Assembly (NCBI GenBank): GCA_905199225.1
Contig: CAJKFS010000007.1
Coordinates: 3,030 to 67,029 of the forward strand
DNA: 64,000 nucleotides
From: an uncultured Collinsella sp.
GTDB lineage: Bacteria > Actinomycetota > Coriobacteriia > Coriobacteriales > Coriobacteriaceae
Direction of reading: 5' to 3'
The position numbers and the translations under genes are program-made. This document shows, in pieces, positions 41,333 to 50,231 of the stretch. The notes beneath the pieces were generated by a model, which saw nothing but the letters and a program-made list of their open reading frames with translations, searched no databases and had not been told where the DNA came from. Positions within the stretch are counted from its first letter, which is position 1; each line of letters opens with the position of its first letter.

Positions 41333-42133
41333 ATGGCAGCACGTGCGGACAACGTTTCGCGTGTCGACCATGATGGAGTTACGTTGGTGGAAGGCGCGAC
41401 ATCCGATGTTCGCTTTGCCTTCACCGAGCGCGCCGGTGGTGTTTCCGAAGATGCGTACTCCTCACTCAATTTGGGCTCGCATGTTGGCGATGACCCCTTT
41501 GCTGTTCAAGAAAATCGTCGTCGCGTGCTCGAGGCTATGGGTGCCGCCGAGTGCGAGCACAACTTGCTCGTTCCCAATCAGGTCCATGGTGACCATATCG
41601 TTGCGGTGACCTCGAACGGCGCCGATGACCTTGAGGACGTCCGCGAGCAGATTGCCGAGGGCTGCGATGCCATCGTCTGTACGGCGCATAACGTACCCGT
41701 GCTGCTCTGCTTTGCCGACTGCGTTCCCGTGGTGCTGGTGGCCCCCGGCGGATTTGCCGTGGTGCACTCCGGTTGGAAGGGCACGATTGCACGTATTTCC
41801 GCCAAGGCGTGCCAGGCGCTTTGCGATGCTGCCGGTTGCGATGCGAGCGACGTTTCCGCCTATATCGGCCCCCATATCTTGGGTGACGAATATGAGGTAT
41901 CCCAGGAACTCATGGATCGCTTTGCCGCCGAGTTCTCTTGCATCGATGCGAATACCTCTCGCATGCTCGATCTTTCCGCTGCCATTCGCGAGGCGCTGGT
42001 AGATGTCGGTGTCGACGCGGATAATATCGTGGATACCCAGCTTTCGACCGTGCGTCAGAACGACCGCTTTTATTCCTACCGTAACGAGGACGGCACCTGT
42101 GGGCGCCATGCTGCGATCGGCGTGATGCTATGA
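41333..42133 (+). CDS. pgeF: peptidoglycan editing factor PgeF (YfiH, multicopper-oxidase-fold)
   Basis: The 266-residue protein is of the YfiH/LACC1 family. Members act as purine nucleoside phosphorylases or deaminases, and in E. coli as a hydrolase that removes mis-incorporated residues from peptidoglycan precursors. Zinc ligand segments are visible in LLVPNQVHGDHIV, LLCFADCVPVVL and VVHSGWKGTIARI; AYIGPHILGDEYEV follows. ATG 41333 has AGGAGG upstream, and the upstream in-frame ATG is not needed. It is often found after ftsZ. Its stop overlaps the pstS start by ATGA at 42130-42133, which couples it to the phosphate uptake operon. Confidence 0.9.
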   Translation: MAARADNVSRVDHDGVTLVEGATSDVRFAFTERAGGVSEDAYSSLNLGSHVGDDPFAVQENRRRVLEAMGAAECEHNLLVPNQVHGDHIVAVTSNGADDLEDVREQIAEGCDAIVCTAHNVPVLLCFADCVPVVLVAPGGFAVVHSGWKGTIARISAKACQALCDAAGCDASDVSAYIGPHILGDEYEVSQELMDRFAAEFSCIDANTSRMLDLSAAIREALVDVGVDADNIVDTQLSTVRQNDRFYSYRNEDGTCGRHAAIGVML

Positions 42134-42966
42134 GAAAGATCGTATCGGTCCTGAGCGCCGCTGTGCTTACGCTTACGCTGTGCGCCTGTTCTTCGGGATC
42201 TTCTAGCTCTTCCATTACCGTGGCCGGCTCCACGACCTGCCTTCCTATCGCCGAGATTGCGGCCGAGGGCTTTAAGGAGGAGACCGGCATCGACGTGCTC
42301 GTTTCCGGTTTGGGTTCTTCCGCTGGGATCGAGGCCGTCAGCGCCGGCACGGCCGATATCGCCAGCTCCTCCCGTGGACTCAATGCCGACGAACAGGATC
42401 TGGGCCTGACTCCCATTGTCATTGCCCACGACGGTATTGCGGTCATCGTGAACGACGACAACCCCGTCGATAACCTCTCGACCGAGCAGCTCCGCGATAT
42501 CTACGCCGGCAAGATTACCAATTGGAAAGAGGTCGGTGGCGAGGACCTGAGGATTCAGGTCATCAACCGAGACGAGGCGTCCGGTACGCGCGAGGCCTTC
42601 CGTACCATCGTGATGGATGGCACGCCGTTCGATCGCCGCTCGGCCGTTCTTTCGGGTACGGGCCAGGTGCGCGACGTGGTATCTCGTTCGCGTGGGGCCA
42701 TCGGCTACATTTCGCTGGGCTTCGTCGATAGCCTCAACGCCAAGACCTCGGTCAAGGCCGTCTCGGTCAATCATGTTGAGGCGTCCGAGAAGACGGTCGC
42801 GAGTGGCGGCTATCCCATCTCGCGCGACCTTTACTTCTTTGTGAAGGGTGTGCCTTCGCAGCAGGCGCAGGATTACATCGACTATGTGACGTCCGAAAAG
42901 ATGGACAAGCAGATTCGCGAGGCGGGCTTTATTCCCGTCACCAACGACGAGAAGGGGAGTGAGTAG
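42130..42966 (+). CDS. pstS: phosphate ABC transporter substrate-binding lipoprotein
   Basis: The 278-residue protein has a lipoprotein signal (MRKIVSVLSAAVLTLTLCACSS, with lipid cysteine near residue 20) followed by a Ser-rich linker. Phosphate-binding loops are SSITVAGSTTCLPI, SGLGSSAGIEAVSAGTADIASSSRG and NRDEASGTREAF. It captures inorganic phosphate outside the membrane for PstCA-PstB. The ATG lies inside the pgeF stop (ATGA), so expression is tied to pgeF; a separate promoter inside pgeF cannot be excluded. Confidence 0.95.
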   Translation: MRKIVSVLSAAVLTLTLCACSSGSSSSSITVAGSTTCLPIAEIAAEGFKEETGIDVLVSGLGSSAGIEAVSAGTADIASSSRGLNADEQDLGLTPIVIAHDGIAVIVNDDNPVDNLSTEQLRDIYAGKITNWKEVGGEDLRIQVINRDEASGTREAFRTIVMDGTPFDRRSAVLSGTGQVRDVVSRSRGAIGYISLGFVDSLNAKTSVKAVSVNHVEASEKTVASGGYPISRDLYFFVKGVPSQQAQDYIDYVTSEKMDKQIREAGFIPVTNDEKGSE

Positions 42967-42967
42967 C

Positions 42968-43894
42968 ATGGAAGCACAGGAAAACTCCCAGACTGAGCAG
43001 AATGTTCAGACGCCCAAGAAGCGCGAGCTGGCGCTCGTATCGCGCAGTACCTATATCAAGGAGAAGGCGCTGCAGTGGATCTTCTTTGCCTGCGCGTTCT
43101 TGGCGGTCGTTACCGTCATCCTGATTTTTGTCTTTACCACGTACTCGGCGCTGCCCGTCTTTACTGACATCGGTCTGGCTGACTTCTTTAGCTTTACGTG
43201 GGCGCCTTCCGAGGGCCACTACGGCATCTTGTCGCTGCTTGCTGGCTCGGGTCTGGTGACCGTCGGTGCGCTCGCCATGGGCGTGCCGCTGGGCGTGGGT
43301 ACGGCCGTTTACCTGGTCGAGATTGCCAGCAAGCGCGTGCGCAAGCTCATCAGCCCCGCCGTTGACCTGCTGGCGGGCATACCCTCCATCATCTACGGCT
43401 TCTTTGGCATGATCATCATCCGCCCGTTTATCGCACAACTGACCGGCGGCCTTGGTTTTGGTGCGCTGACGGCGTGGTTTGTGCTCGCCATCATGATCGT
43501 CCCTACCATCACCACGCTCACCATCGATGCTCTCAATTCCATTCCCATGGGCATTCGCGAGGCATCGTATGCCATGGGCGCCACAAAGTGGCAGACCATC
43601 TATAAGGTCGTGCTACCTGCCGCGAAGCTGGGTATCGTTGATGCCATCGTGCTGGGTATGGGCCGTGCCATCGGCGAGACCATGGCCGTGCTCATGGTCG
43701 TAGGTAACGCCCCGGTTATTCCCGACAGCATTGCGAGCCCCATCTCGACGCTCACGAGCCAGATTGCGCTCGACATGAGCTATTCCTCGGGTCTGCACCG
43801 CTCGGCGCTGTTCGGCATGGGTGTGGTCCTGTTTATCATCTCCGCCACGCTGGTGGGTATCGTTCGTCTGATTTCCAAGAAGAAGAGGGGGTAG
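42968..43894 (+). CDS. pstC: phosphate ABC transporter permease PstC
   Basis: The 308-residue inner-membrane permease has about six helices after a ~40-residue hydrophilic N-terminus. It shows FFSFTWAPSEGHYGILSLLAGSGLVTVGALAMGVPLGVGTAVYLVE, LLAGIPSIIYGFFGMIIIRP and the EAA loop IREASYAMGATKWQTIYKVVLPAAKLGIVDAIVLGMGRAIGETMAVLMVVGN. It begins one base after the pstS stop with AAGGGGAG upstream, and pairs with PstA. Confidence 0.95.
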   Translation: MEAQENSQTEQNVQTPKKRELALVSRSTYIKEKALQWIFFACAFLAVVTVILIFVFTTYSALPVFTDIGLADFFSFTWAPSEGHYGILSLLAGSGLVTVGALAMGVPLGVGTAVYLVEIASKRVRKLISPAVDLLAGIPSIIYGFFGMIIIRPFIAQLTGGLGFGALTAWFVLAIMIVPTITTLTIDALNSIPMGIREASYAMGATKWQTIYKVVLPAAKLGIVDAIVLGMGRAIGETMAVLMVVGNAPVIPDSIASPISTLTSQIALDMSYSSGLHRSALFGMGVVLFIISATLVGIVRLISKKKRG

Positions 43895-43897
43895 GCT

Positions 43898-44803
43898 ATG
43901 TCCGATTCCGTTGACACGACGGTCGATACGACCTCGTCGCGCGAGCGCATCAAGCGTGCCCTTTCCCACGGCAAGAAGGGCCGCATCAACAAGGACCTGT
44001 CCAACAAGATCATGCTTGGCGTGTTTCGTGCCGCTGCCTACATCACCACGCTGGTGCTGGTCGCTATCATCGCCTACGTGGTCATCAACGGCCTGCCACA
44101 CATCTCGCTCGACTTTATCTTCGGTTGGCCCCAGGGCGTCAACGCCGAGGGCGGAATTTGGCCCACGATCGTCTCGACCGTCTACGTGACGGCGCTCGCC
44201 ATGCTTATCTGCACGCCGATCGCTGTGCTGGCAGCCGTCTATCTGGCCGAGTACGCCAAGCAGGGCAAGGTCGTCGAGCTCATTCGCTACGCTGCTGACG
44301 CTTTGGCCTCGGTGCCCTCCATCGTTATGGGCCTGTTTGGCTACGCCTTGTTTGTCGAGGCTATGGGCCTGGGCCTTTCGATGGTCTCGGCCGCTCTGGC
44401 GCTCGCGCTCTTGATGCTTCCCATCGTCATGCGCACCACCGAAGAAGCCATTCGCGCCGTTCCGCGCTATATCCGTTGGGGCGCGTACGGCCTGGGCGCT
44501 ACCAAGTGGCAGGTCGTCTCCAAGATCGTGCTTCCTTCGGCCTTTGGCCGCATTGCCACGGGCATCGTCCTTGCCATCGGCCGTGCCATCGGCGAGACCG
44601 CCGTGGTGCTCTACACCATGGGCCAGGCCATCAATCTACCTATTTCGCCGCTCGATTCCGGTCGTCCCATGACCGTTCACCTGTACCTGCTTGCCAACGA
44701 CGGCATCAACATGAACGCAGCCTACGGCACCGCGCTCTTGCTGATGGTGATCATTTTGGCCTTCAACCTGTTTGCGCGCTTCCTGTCGCGCAAGCGTCGC
44801 TAG
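43898..44803 (+). CDS. pstA: phosphate ABC transporter permease PstA
   Basis: The 301-residue second permease has six predicted helices. Markers are GLPHISLDFIFGWPQGVNAEGGIWPTIVSTVYVTALAMLICTPIAVLAAVYLAEYA and ASVPSIVMGLFGYALFV. The EAA loop is VPRYIRWGAYGLGATKWQVVSKIVLPSAFGRIATGIVLAIGRAIGETAVVLYTMG. The gap to pstC is 3 bp. Confidence 0.95.
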   Translation: MSDSVDTTVDTTSSRERIKRALSHGKKGRINKDLSNKIMLGVFRAAAYITTLVLVAIIAYVVINGLPHISLDFIFGWPQGVNAEGGIWPTIVSTVYVTALAMLICTPIAVLAAVYLAEYAKQGKVVELIRYAADALASVPSIVMGLFGYALFVEAMGLGLSMVSAALALALLMLPIVMRTTEEAIRAVPRYIRWGAYGLGATKWQVVSKIVLPSAFGRIATGIVLAIGRAIGETAVVLYTMGQAINLPISPLDSGRPMTVHLYLLANDGINMNAAYGTALLLMVIILAFNLFARFLSRKRR

Positions 44804-44815
44804 TTAAGGAGTCCC

Positions 44816-45619
<804 letters not shown>

Positions 45620-45711
45620 TCGGTGCGACTAGTCCCAAGCCGATCGGATCTGGTCCGGTGCGTATTCACTGTGCGGGCGGCATGACCGCACCCAACTGAT
45701 TGGAGTGAACC

Positions 45712-46569
45712 ATGCGCAAACTGTTTTCCCGTCAGCTCATCGAGGCCCGTCACGAGATGCTGAGCATCTACGAGGCCGTCGATCTGGCCCTCCACGATGC
45801 CGTGAAGGCCTATGTGACCGACGACCGCAAGCTCGCCACCAAGACCAAGAAGCGTACGCTTTCGATTGACGCACGCTGCGCCAACCTGGAGGCCGTCTGC
45901 TACAACCTGATTGCCACGCAGTCACCGGTCGCCTCCGACTTCCGCTTGCTGCAGACGATCATCTACGTCGACTTTAACCTGCAGCGCATGACCGATAAGG
46001 TTCGCCAGATTTGCCGCGCCACGCGTCATATGATCAAGGCCGACATCTCGCTGCCCAAGGAGCTTGTCGGCACGGTCGAGGCCGAGGCTGAGGCCGTCTA
46101 CCAGGTGCTGGGCTCTTCGCTTTCTGCGCTCGTCACCAACGACATGTCCATCATCTGCAACTTGGCCGTCGAGGACGAGCCAGTGCACGCCGCCTACGAG
46201 AAGTTCTTCCGCACCTTTAACCGCATGGACACGGGCGATTTTATGGACGACGACAGCAACTATGACGACCTGCGCCGCGCCATCATGGTATCGCGCTATC
46301 TCGATCGCATCGCCTCGATTTCCATCGATGCCGCCTGCCGTCTGACCTTCCTGTTGACCGGACAGCGTATGACTGCCGGTGATATCGCCTGCACTGATGA
46401 GGATGAGCTCGAGAGCATGCGCGTGCCTTCGGGCGAGGGTGTTATCATGAGGCCCGCCGTCGATGCACGCTACGTTGCCAAGGTGCCCGTTAACGAGGTC
46501 AGCGAGGGTCTTCGCTACCTGCTCGATCATCTTGAGGATGAGGACGATGGCGAGGACGACGAGGAGTAA
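45712..46569 (+). CDS. phoU: phosphate signalling protein PhoU
   Basis: The 285-residue protein consists of two three-helix PhoU repeats: LIEARHEMLSIYEAVDLALHDAVKAYVTDD..., with NLIATQSPVASDFRLLQTIIYVDFNLQRMTDKVRQICR, and the second containing RRAIMVSRYLDRIASISIDAACRLTFLLTGQ. The tail ends in a run of Asp and Glu. PhoU links Pst activity to the phosphate regulon histidine kinase, but no phoR/phoB pair is nearby. A 92-bp gap separates it from pstB, and a GC-rich terminator follows. Confidence 0.92.
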   Translation: MRKLFSRQLIEARHEMLSIYEAVDLALHDAVKAYVTDDRKLATKTKKRTLSIDARCANLEAVCYNLIATQSPVASDFRLLQTIIYVDFNLQRMTDKVRQICRATRHMIKADISLPKELVGTVEAEAEAVYQVLGSSLSALVTNDMSIICNLAVEDEPVHAAYEKFFRTFNRMDTGDFMDDDSNYDDLRRAIMVSRYLDRIASISIDAACRLTFLLTGQRMTAGDIACTDEDELESMRVPSGEGVIMRPAVDARYVAKVPVNEVSEGLRYLLDHLEDEDDGEDDEE

Positions 46570-46606
46570 GTAACCCCGTTCGTCGAAAGATTGTAAATAC
46601 CTAAGT

Positions 46607-46640
46607 GAGCGCGGCCTTGCACATGCGGGGCCGCGCTCTT
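46607..46640 (+). terminator. terminator after phoU
   Basis: GAGCGCGGCC pairs perfectly with GGCCGCGCTC around a 12-nt loop. Only TTGCG follows, so termination strength is uncertain. Confidence 0.6.
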
Positions 46641-46688
46641 GCGTTAGCATGGGACTACTTGTTTGGCTGTCAGCGGAGGCGATTGGCA

Positions 46689-47426
46689 ATGGATAACTAT
46701 TTGGACTTGATGCGCGCTCGCCGCGAGCAGATTCTGGAACGTTTTTATGCGGCGCTCGATCGCGCGGGCCGTCCCCACGACGCCGCGCGCCTCATTGCCG
46801 TGTCCAAGACCGTTGGTGTCGATGAGACCGTTGCCGCCATCCAGGCGGGGTATCGCCATTTTGCCGAGAATCGCCCGCAGGAGCTGGTTCGCAAGCTCAC
46901 AGGTTTGGCGGAGCATCCGGAGCTGCCCGAGGTGCGCTTCGATATGATCGGCAACCTGCAGACCAATAAGATCAATGCGGTGCTGGGCTCAGCCGAGCTG
47001 ATTCACTCGGTGGGTTCGCTGCATCTGGCGCAGGCGATCTCGAGCCGTGCTGCCCGCAAGATTGAGGCAGGCGAACTCGCCGGCCCCCAGCGTGTGCTCA
47101 TTGAGGTCAATGTGAGTGGTGAGGAGTCGAAGGGAGGCTTTTCGCCCGATGAGATTCGCGCCGCCGCGGGTGAGCTTGCGGAACTTGAGGGAATTTGCGT
47201 ACAGGGGCTTATGACTATGGCGCCCCGGGGGAATAAGGATGTGGCACGCCGCACCTTTGCGGGGCTTCGTGAGCTGAGGGATGAGCTGGAGGCGGCGCAT
47301 CCCGATTTGAACCTGCCTGAGCTTTCCTGCGGCATGAGCGAAGACTTTGAGCCTGCCCTTGAGGAGGGCTCTACGCTCGTTCGCCTGGGCAGGGTAGTAT
47401 TTAGCCCGGAGTTTGCAGTAAAATAA
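46689..47426 (+). CDS. YggS family PLP-binding protein
   Basis: The 245-residue alanine-racemase-fold protein binds PLP without known catalytic activity and helps PLP homeostasis. The PLP lysine lies in ARLIAVSKTVGVDETVAAIQAGYRHFAENRPQEL. FDMIGNLQTNKINAVLGSAELIHSVGS, VLIEVNVSGEESKGGF, LMTMAP and LSCGMSEDFEPALEEGSTLVRLGRVVF are family blocks. GGAGG precedes ATG 46689. In many Gram-positives yggS lies between pgeF and sepF; here the pst operon stands between pgeF and yggS. Confidence 0.93.
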   Translation: MDNYLDLMRARREQILERFYAALDRAGRPHDAARLIAVSKTVGVDETVAAIQAGYRHFAENRPQELVRKLTGLAEHPELPEVRFDMIGNLQTNKINAVLGSAELIHSVGSLHLAQAISSRAARKIEAGELAGPQRVLIEVNVSGEESKGGFSPDEIRAAAGELAELEGICVQGLMTMAPRGNKDVARRTFAGLRELRDELEAAHPDLNLPELSCGMSEDFEPALEEGSTLVRLGRVVFSPEFAVK

Positions 47427-47486
47427 GGCTCTGAAGTGCGCACTGATTATCGGGGCGCCTGCACTAAACCGCGAGAGGACACAACC

Positions 47487-48209
47487 ATGGGCTTCCTTGA
47501 CGAGATTAAAAATAAGATGCACCTGGGCGGCCAGCAGGGTTACGACCAGGGTTATGGCCAGGACGACGACTACGGCTACGATGATGGCTATGACGATGGC
47601 TATCAGGGCAACGGCTACAGTGGTGCTTCGGGCGAGGGCTTCTACACCCAAGACGAGCCGAGCAACGGCCTGCTTGGCCAGACGCGCCGCGGTGAAGCTG
47701 AGTCGGTTGCCGTGTATACGCGCTCCGGTCAGCTGGTCGGCGATGACTCCCGCCATGCCACGACGTATAACCCGCCTTCGCGCTCGCAGGACAGTGTTGC
47801 GAGCGGTTATCGTCCTGGTGCCTATGACACGCCGTCGAGCTACGCCGAGAATACCCGCGCCCGTGCCGCCGCTGCACCCGCGCCTGCACCGAGCGATGCC
47901 TCGGCCTATGCGAGCAATATCATCAACGCCACGCCGCAGCTGCCGGCCTATGTCCTGCGCCCCGAGAGCTATGACGACGTGGAGACCGTGGTGCGCCGCG
48001 TTCGCACCAAGCAGCCTGTCGCACTGATTTTTGTGGGCGTACGCACCGAAGTTGCCAAGCGCGTCTTGGACTTCTCTTACGGCTTTGCCTGCGGTCTGGG
48101 TGCCACGGTCAAGGAGGTGGGCGACCGCGTGTTCATGGTGCTGCCCGCCGGTTGCGAGGTCAAAGATTCCGATCTCAAGAAGCTTCGTGCCGACGGCTAC
48201 CTTAAGTAA
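47487..48209 (+). CDS. sepF: cell division protein SepF
   Basis: The 240-residue protein begins with an amphipathic membrane-targeting helix (MGFLDEIKNKMHLG). A Gly/Tyr/Asp-rich low-complexity linker follows (GYDQGYGQDDDYGYDDGYDD...), then an Ala/Pro linker and the C-terminal SepF core (YVLRPESYDDVETVVRRVRTKQPVALIFVGVRTEVAKRVLDFSYGFACGLGATVKEVGDRVFMVLPAGCEV). SepF polymerises and tethers FtsZ to the membrane, replacing FtsA in many Actinobacteria. ATG 47487 follows GAGAGGA. The linker is longer than usual. Confidence 0.94.
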   Translation: MGFLDEIKNKMHLGGQQGYDQGYGQDDDYGYDDGYDDGYQGNGYSGASGEGFYTQDEPSNGLLGQTRRGEAESVAVYTRSGQLVGDDSRHATTYNPPSRSQDSVASGYRPGAYDTPSSYAENTRARAAAAPAPAPSDASAYASNIINATPQLPAYVLRPESYDDVETVVRRVRTKQPVALIFVGVRTEVAKRVLDFSYGFACGLGATVKEVGDRVFMVLPAGCEVKDSDLKKLRADGYLK

Positions 48210-48230
48210 AGACAAGACGAGGAGATTCCC

Positions 48231-48512
48231 ATCAACATCTACACTATCGTCCAGCTGGTCAACACGCTGTTCAACTTCTATTCCACGCTCATTGTCGTCT
48301 ACTGCTTTATGACGTGGATTCCCATGAAGCAGGGTGGTTTGCTTCAGGATATTGCTGCGGTGCTTGATAGCGTGTGCGGTCCGTGGCTCAACCTGTTCCG
48401 TCGTTTCATCCCGCCGATGGGCGGTATCGATTTTTCGCCGGTCGTTGCGATTATTGCGTTGCAGTTGGTGCAGAGGCTGGTTCTGCAGCTTCTTATAGGT
48501 ATACTCGTGTAG
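48231..48512 (+). CDS. YggT family membrane protein with a probable AUC start codon
   Basis: The protein of about 93 residues has two hydrophobic helices: IVQLVNTLFNFYSTLIVVYCFMTW with the family SW/TW motif after the first, and FSPVVAIIALQLVQRLVLQLLIGILV. The middle PWLNLFRRFIPPMGGIDFSPV is typical of YggT. The first in-frame ATG (48309) would remove the first helix. No ATG, GTG or TTG lies between it and the in-frame sepF stop at 48207-48209. GACGAGGAG ends 6 nt before ATC 48231, and an in-frame ATT lies at 48225. I therefore infer a non-canonical ATC (or ATT) start. The function is unknown; YggT proteins occur with sepF and divIVA and are linked to membrane or division processes. Confidence 0.8.
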   Translation: MNIYTIVQLVNTLFNFYSTLIVVYCFMTWIPMKQGGLLQDIAAVLDSVCGPWLNLFRRFIPPMGGIDFSPVVAIIALQLVQRLVLQLLIGILV

Positions 48513-48573
48513 AACTGTCTTAGTAACTTACGTCGGGCGTGTAGCGCCGAGGCGATGAAAAAGGAGACTTGTT

Positions 48574-49248
48574 ATGGCTATTACCCCTGCAGACATCCAG
48601 GCTCAGACTTTCTCTGAGGCCAAGCGTGGCTACGATCCTGCCGAGGTCGACGTCTTCTTGGAGACGCTGTCCTCCGAGGTTGACGCTATGCTCGCTAAGA
48701 TCGTCGACCTTAAGGGTCGTCTGACTGCTACCGAGCAGCAGCTTGCCGATGCGCAGGCTCAGCTTGCCCAGGCTCAGGATGCCACCGCCCAGGCCGTTCC
48801 TGCCGCCCCCGTGGCTGCTCCCGCCCCTGACTTCTCCGCTCAGGAGCGCCAGATTTCCGCTGCCCTGATCGCTGCCCAGCAGACCGCTGAGACCATCGTC
48901 AACGATGCCAACGAGAACGCTGAGCGTATCCGCAACGAGGCTGACGCCAAGGCCCGCGAGGTTATCCGCCAGGCTCTGACCGAGAAGCAGGCCGAGCTCG
49001 AGGAGATCGATCGTCTCAAGGCTTCCCGTGAGGAGTTCAAGGCAGAGTATCTCAAGCTCATCCAGCACTTCATGGACGATGCCCAGAATTCCTTCCCGGC
49101 CGATCTGATGGCTTCCACGCCGGTCGGTTCTGCCGCTTCTCCTGCAGTGACTGTTCCCGCCGAGCCGCTGCCCGTCGCTGACCCGGTTGTCCCCGTGGCC
49201 GATCCCTTCGCCCCGATCGACAACTTTGCTGCCGACGACCTGGACTAA
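48574..49248 (+). CDS. divIVA: DivIVA domain protein
   Basis: The 224-residue protein starts with the DivIVA lipid-binding and coiled-coil domain (MAITPADIQAQTFSEAKRGYDPAEVDVFLETLSSEVDAML). A first coiled coil, an Ala/Pro linker, and a second long coiled coil (QISAALIAAQQTAETIVNDANENAERIRNEADAKAREVIRQALTEKQAELEEIDRLKA) follow, then an Ala/Pro/Val tail. It marks curved membrane at poles and septum and organises cell wall growth. AAGGAG precedes the ATG. It is the last gene of the dcw tail, with a strong terminator after it. Confidence 0.93.
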   Translation: MAITPADIQAQTFSEAKRGYDPAEVDVFLETLSSEVDAMLAKIVDLKGRLTATEQQLADAQAQLAQAQDATAQAVPAAPVAAPAPDFSAQERQISAALIAAQQTAETIVNDANENAERIRNEADAKAREVIRQALTEKQAELEEIDRLKASREEFKAEYLKLIQHFMDDAQNSFPADLMASTPVGSAASPAVTVPAEPLPVADPVVPVADPFAPIDNFAADDLD

Positions 49249-49275
49249 CATTCGGCCTACAATTTAGTGCCTAGA

Positions 49276-49304
49276 AAGGACCCGCAGCTTGCGGGTCCTT
49301 TTTT
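49276..49304 (+). terminator. terminator after divIVA
   Basis: AAGGACCCGCA pairs with TGCGGGTCCTT with a 2-3 nt loop, followed by TTTTAT. It closes the dcw cluster. Confidence 0.92.
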
Positions 49305-49414
49305 ATGACTGTGCAGGGGCGCGCAACATAAAAAACCGAGCCCTGCACATAATGGCGCAGAACTCGGCGAACGGGTGAGCGGTCAAGGGTAGGTTTTAAG
49401 GCATGTCCCAAAAC

Positions 49415-49945
49415 CTACTTGAGGAGGAAGTCGGAGAGGGGAATGGTACGGGCCTCGCGATGCTCGGGATCGGCGATGTGGTCGGCAGGATATCCACAGA
49501 CGAGCATGTGATAGGGATAGACGCCCTTGGGCAGATTGAACTGCTCCTGTGCCACCCCAGGCTTAAAATGGCATACCCAGCACGTTCCCAGGCCCTGCTC
49601 GGTGGCCTCCATCATCATCTGATCGCAGACGATCGAAGTATCGATGGCACTCGAGTTCATCTGATCATACGGGCGCACCCAGGCATCATCGGTAACGCTG
49701 CAAATAAGGAAGATAAGCGGAGCGCCAAAGATAGACCCATCACGAGCAAACCGGGGCTGACAAGCAGCTGCCTTCTCCAGAAGCTCAGGCGTATCCAACA
49801 CCATCACACGGGTTGGATGATTATTACAAGCAGAAGGAGCAATCCGCCCAGCCTCAACAATGGCATCCACCACAGCTTGCTCAACGGAACGATTCTCAAA
49901 CTCGCGACAAGAATACCGACCCCGAGCCAGATCCAAATAAGACAT
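49415..49945 (-). CDS. nitroreductase family protein
   Basis: The 176-residue protein belongs to the FMN-dependent nitroreductase superfamily. It begins MSYLDLARGRYSCREFENRSVEQAVVDAIVEAGRIAPSACNNHPTRVMVL, with the RYSCR and PSACNNHP FMN-contact segments. DTSIVCDQMMMEATEQGLGTCWVCHFKP follows. Substrate is unknown; such proteins reduce nitroaromatics or quinones, or act on flavins. ATG 49945 has GGAGG upstream. A hairpin (GTAGGTTTT/AAAACCTAC, about 49389-49418) overlaps its stop codon. Confidence 0.88.
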   Translation of the reverse strand: MSYLDLARGRYSCREFENRSVEQAVVDAIVEAGRIAPSACNNHPTRVMVLDTPELLEKAAACQPRFARDGSIFGAPLIFLICSVTDDAWVRPYDQMNSSAIDTSIVCDQMMMEATEQGLGTCWVCHFKPGVAQEQFNLPKGVYPYHMLVCGYPADHIADPEHREARTIPLSDFLLK

Positions 49946-49959
49946 ACAAGCCCTCCAAC

Positions 49960-50110
49960 AATTAAAAATCAAACAAACCCAAAGTAACCCAAACAGTACC
50001 CAAAGCAGCAATCAGCCAAACGCTCATCGAGGGCCAAAGTGTCCGAACGGATACCAAAGGTCCCTTCAGCCAAACCCCCCATTGCGCTAAACCTATCAGC
50101 CAAAGTTCCA
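49960..50110 (-). repeat. degenerate TTTGGCTGA-type repeats
   Basis: On the minus strand TTTGG occurs about nine times at irregular 8-20 bp steps; TTTGGCTGA appears three times. An 89-codon open frame across it encodes a Trp/Leu-rich peptide without a clear start or ribosome binding site. Confidence 0.45.
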
Positions 50111-50128
50111 ATGGTGGTACATAAGGGA

Positions 50129-50207
50129 GCGGGCCCGACCACAGATAACCTTTTGAACGACTCTGCTTGCAGCCGGAGTGAAAAAGGTTATCAGTGGTCG
50201 GGCCCGC
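50129..50207. repeat. long palindrome D at the 3' end of the pit operon
   Basis: 26-bp arms starting GCGGGCCCGACCAC (50129-50154 and 50182-50207) pair with one mismatch; outer GGTACAT/ATGTACC segments extend the symmetry to 50116-50226. It lies just after the DUF47 gene on the minus strand. The architecture resembles palindromes A to C, without core similarity. Confidence 0.85.
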
Positions 50208-50231
50208 GACCGCCGGGACATGTACCCCCAA

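Noticed and set aside
49962..50231. A minus-strand 89-codon Trp/Leu-rich open frame between the nitroreductase and DUF47 genes
   Set aside because: It crosses palindrome D and the TTTGG repeats, has no ribosome binding site, and its composition follows the repeat.
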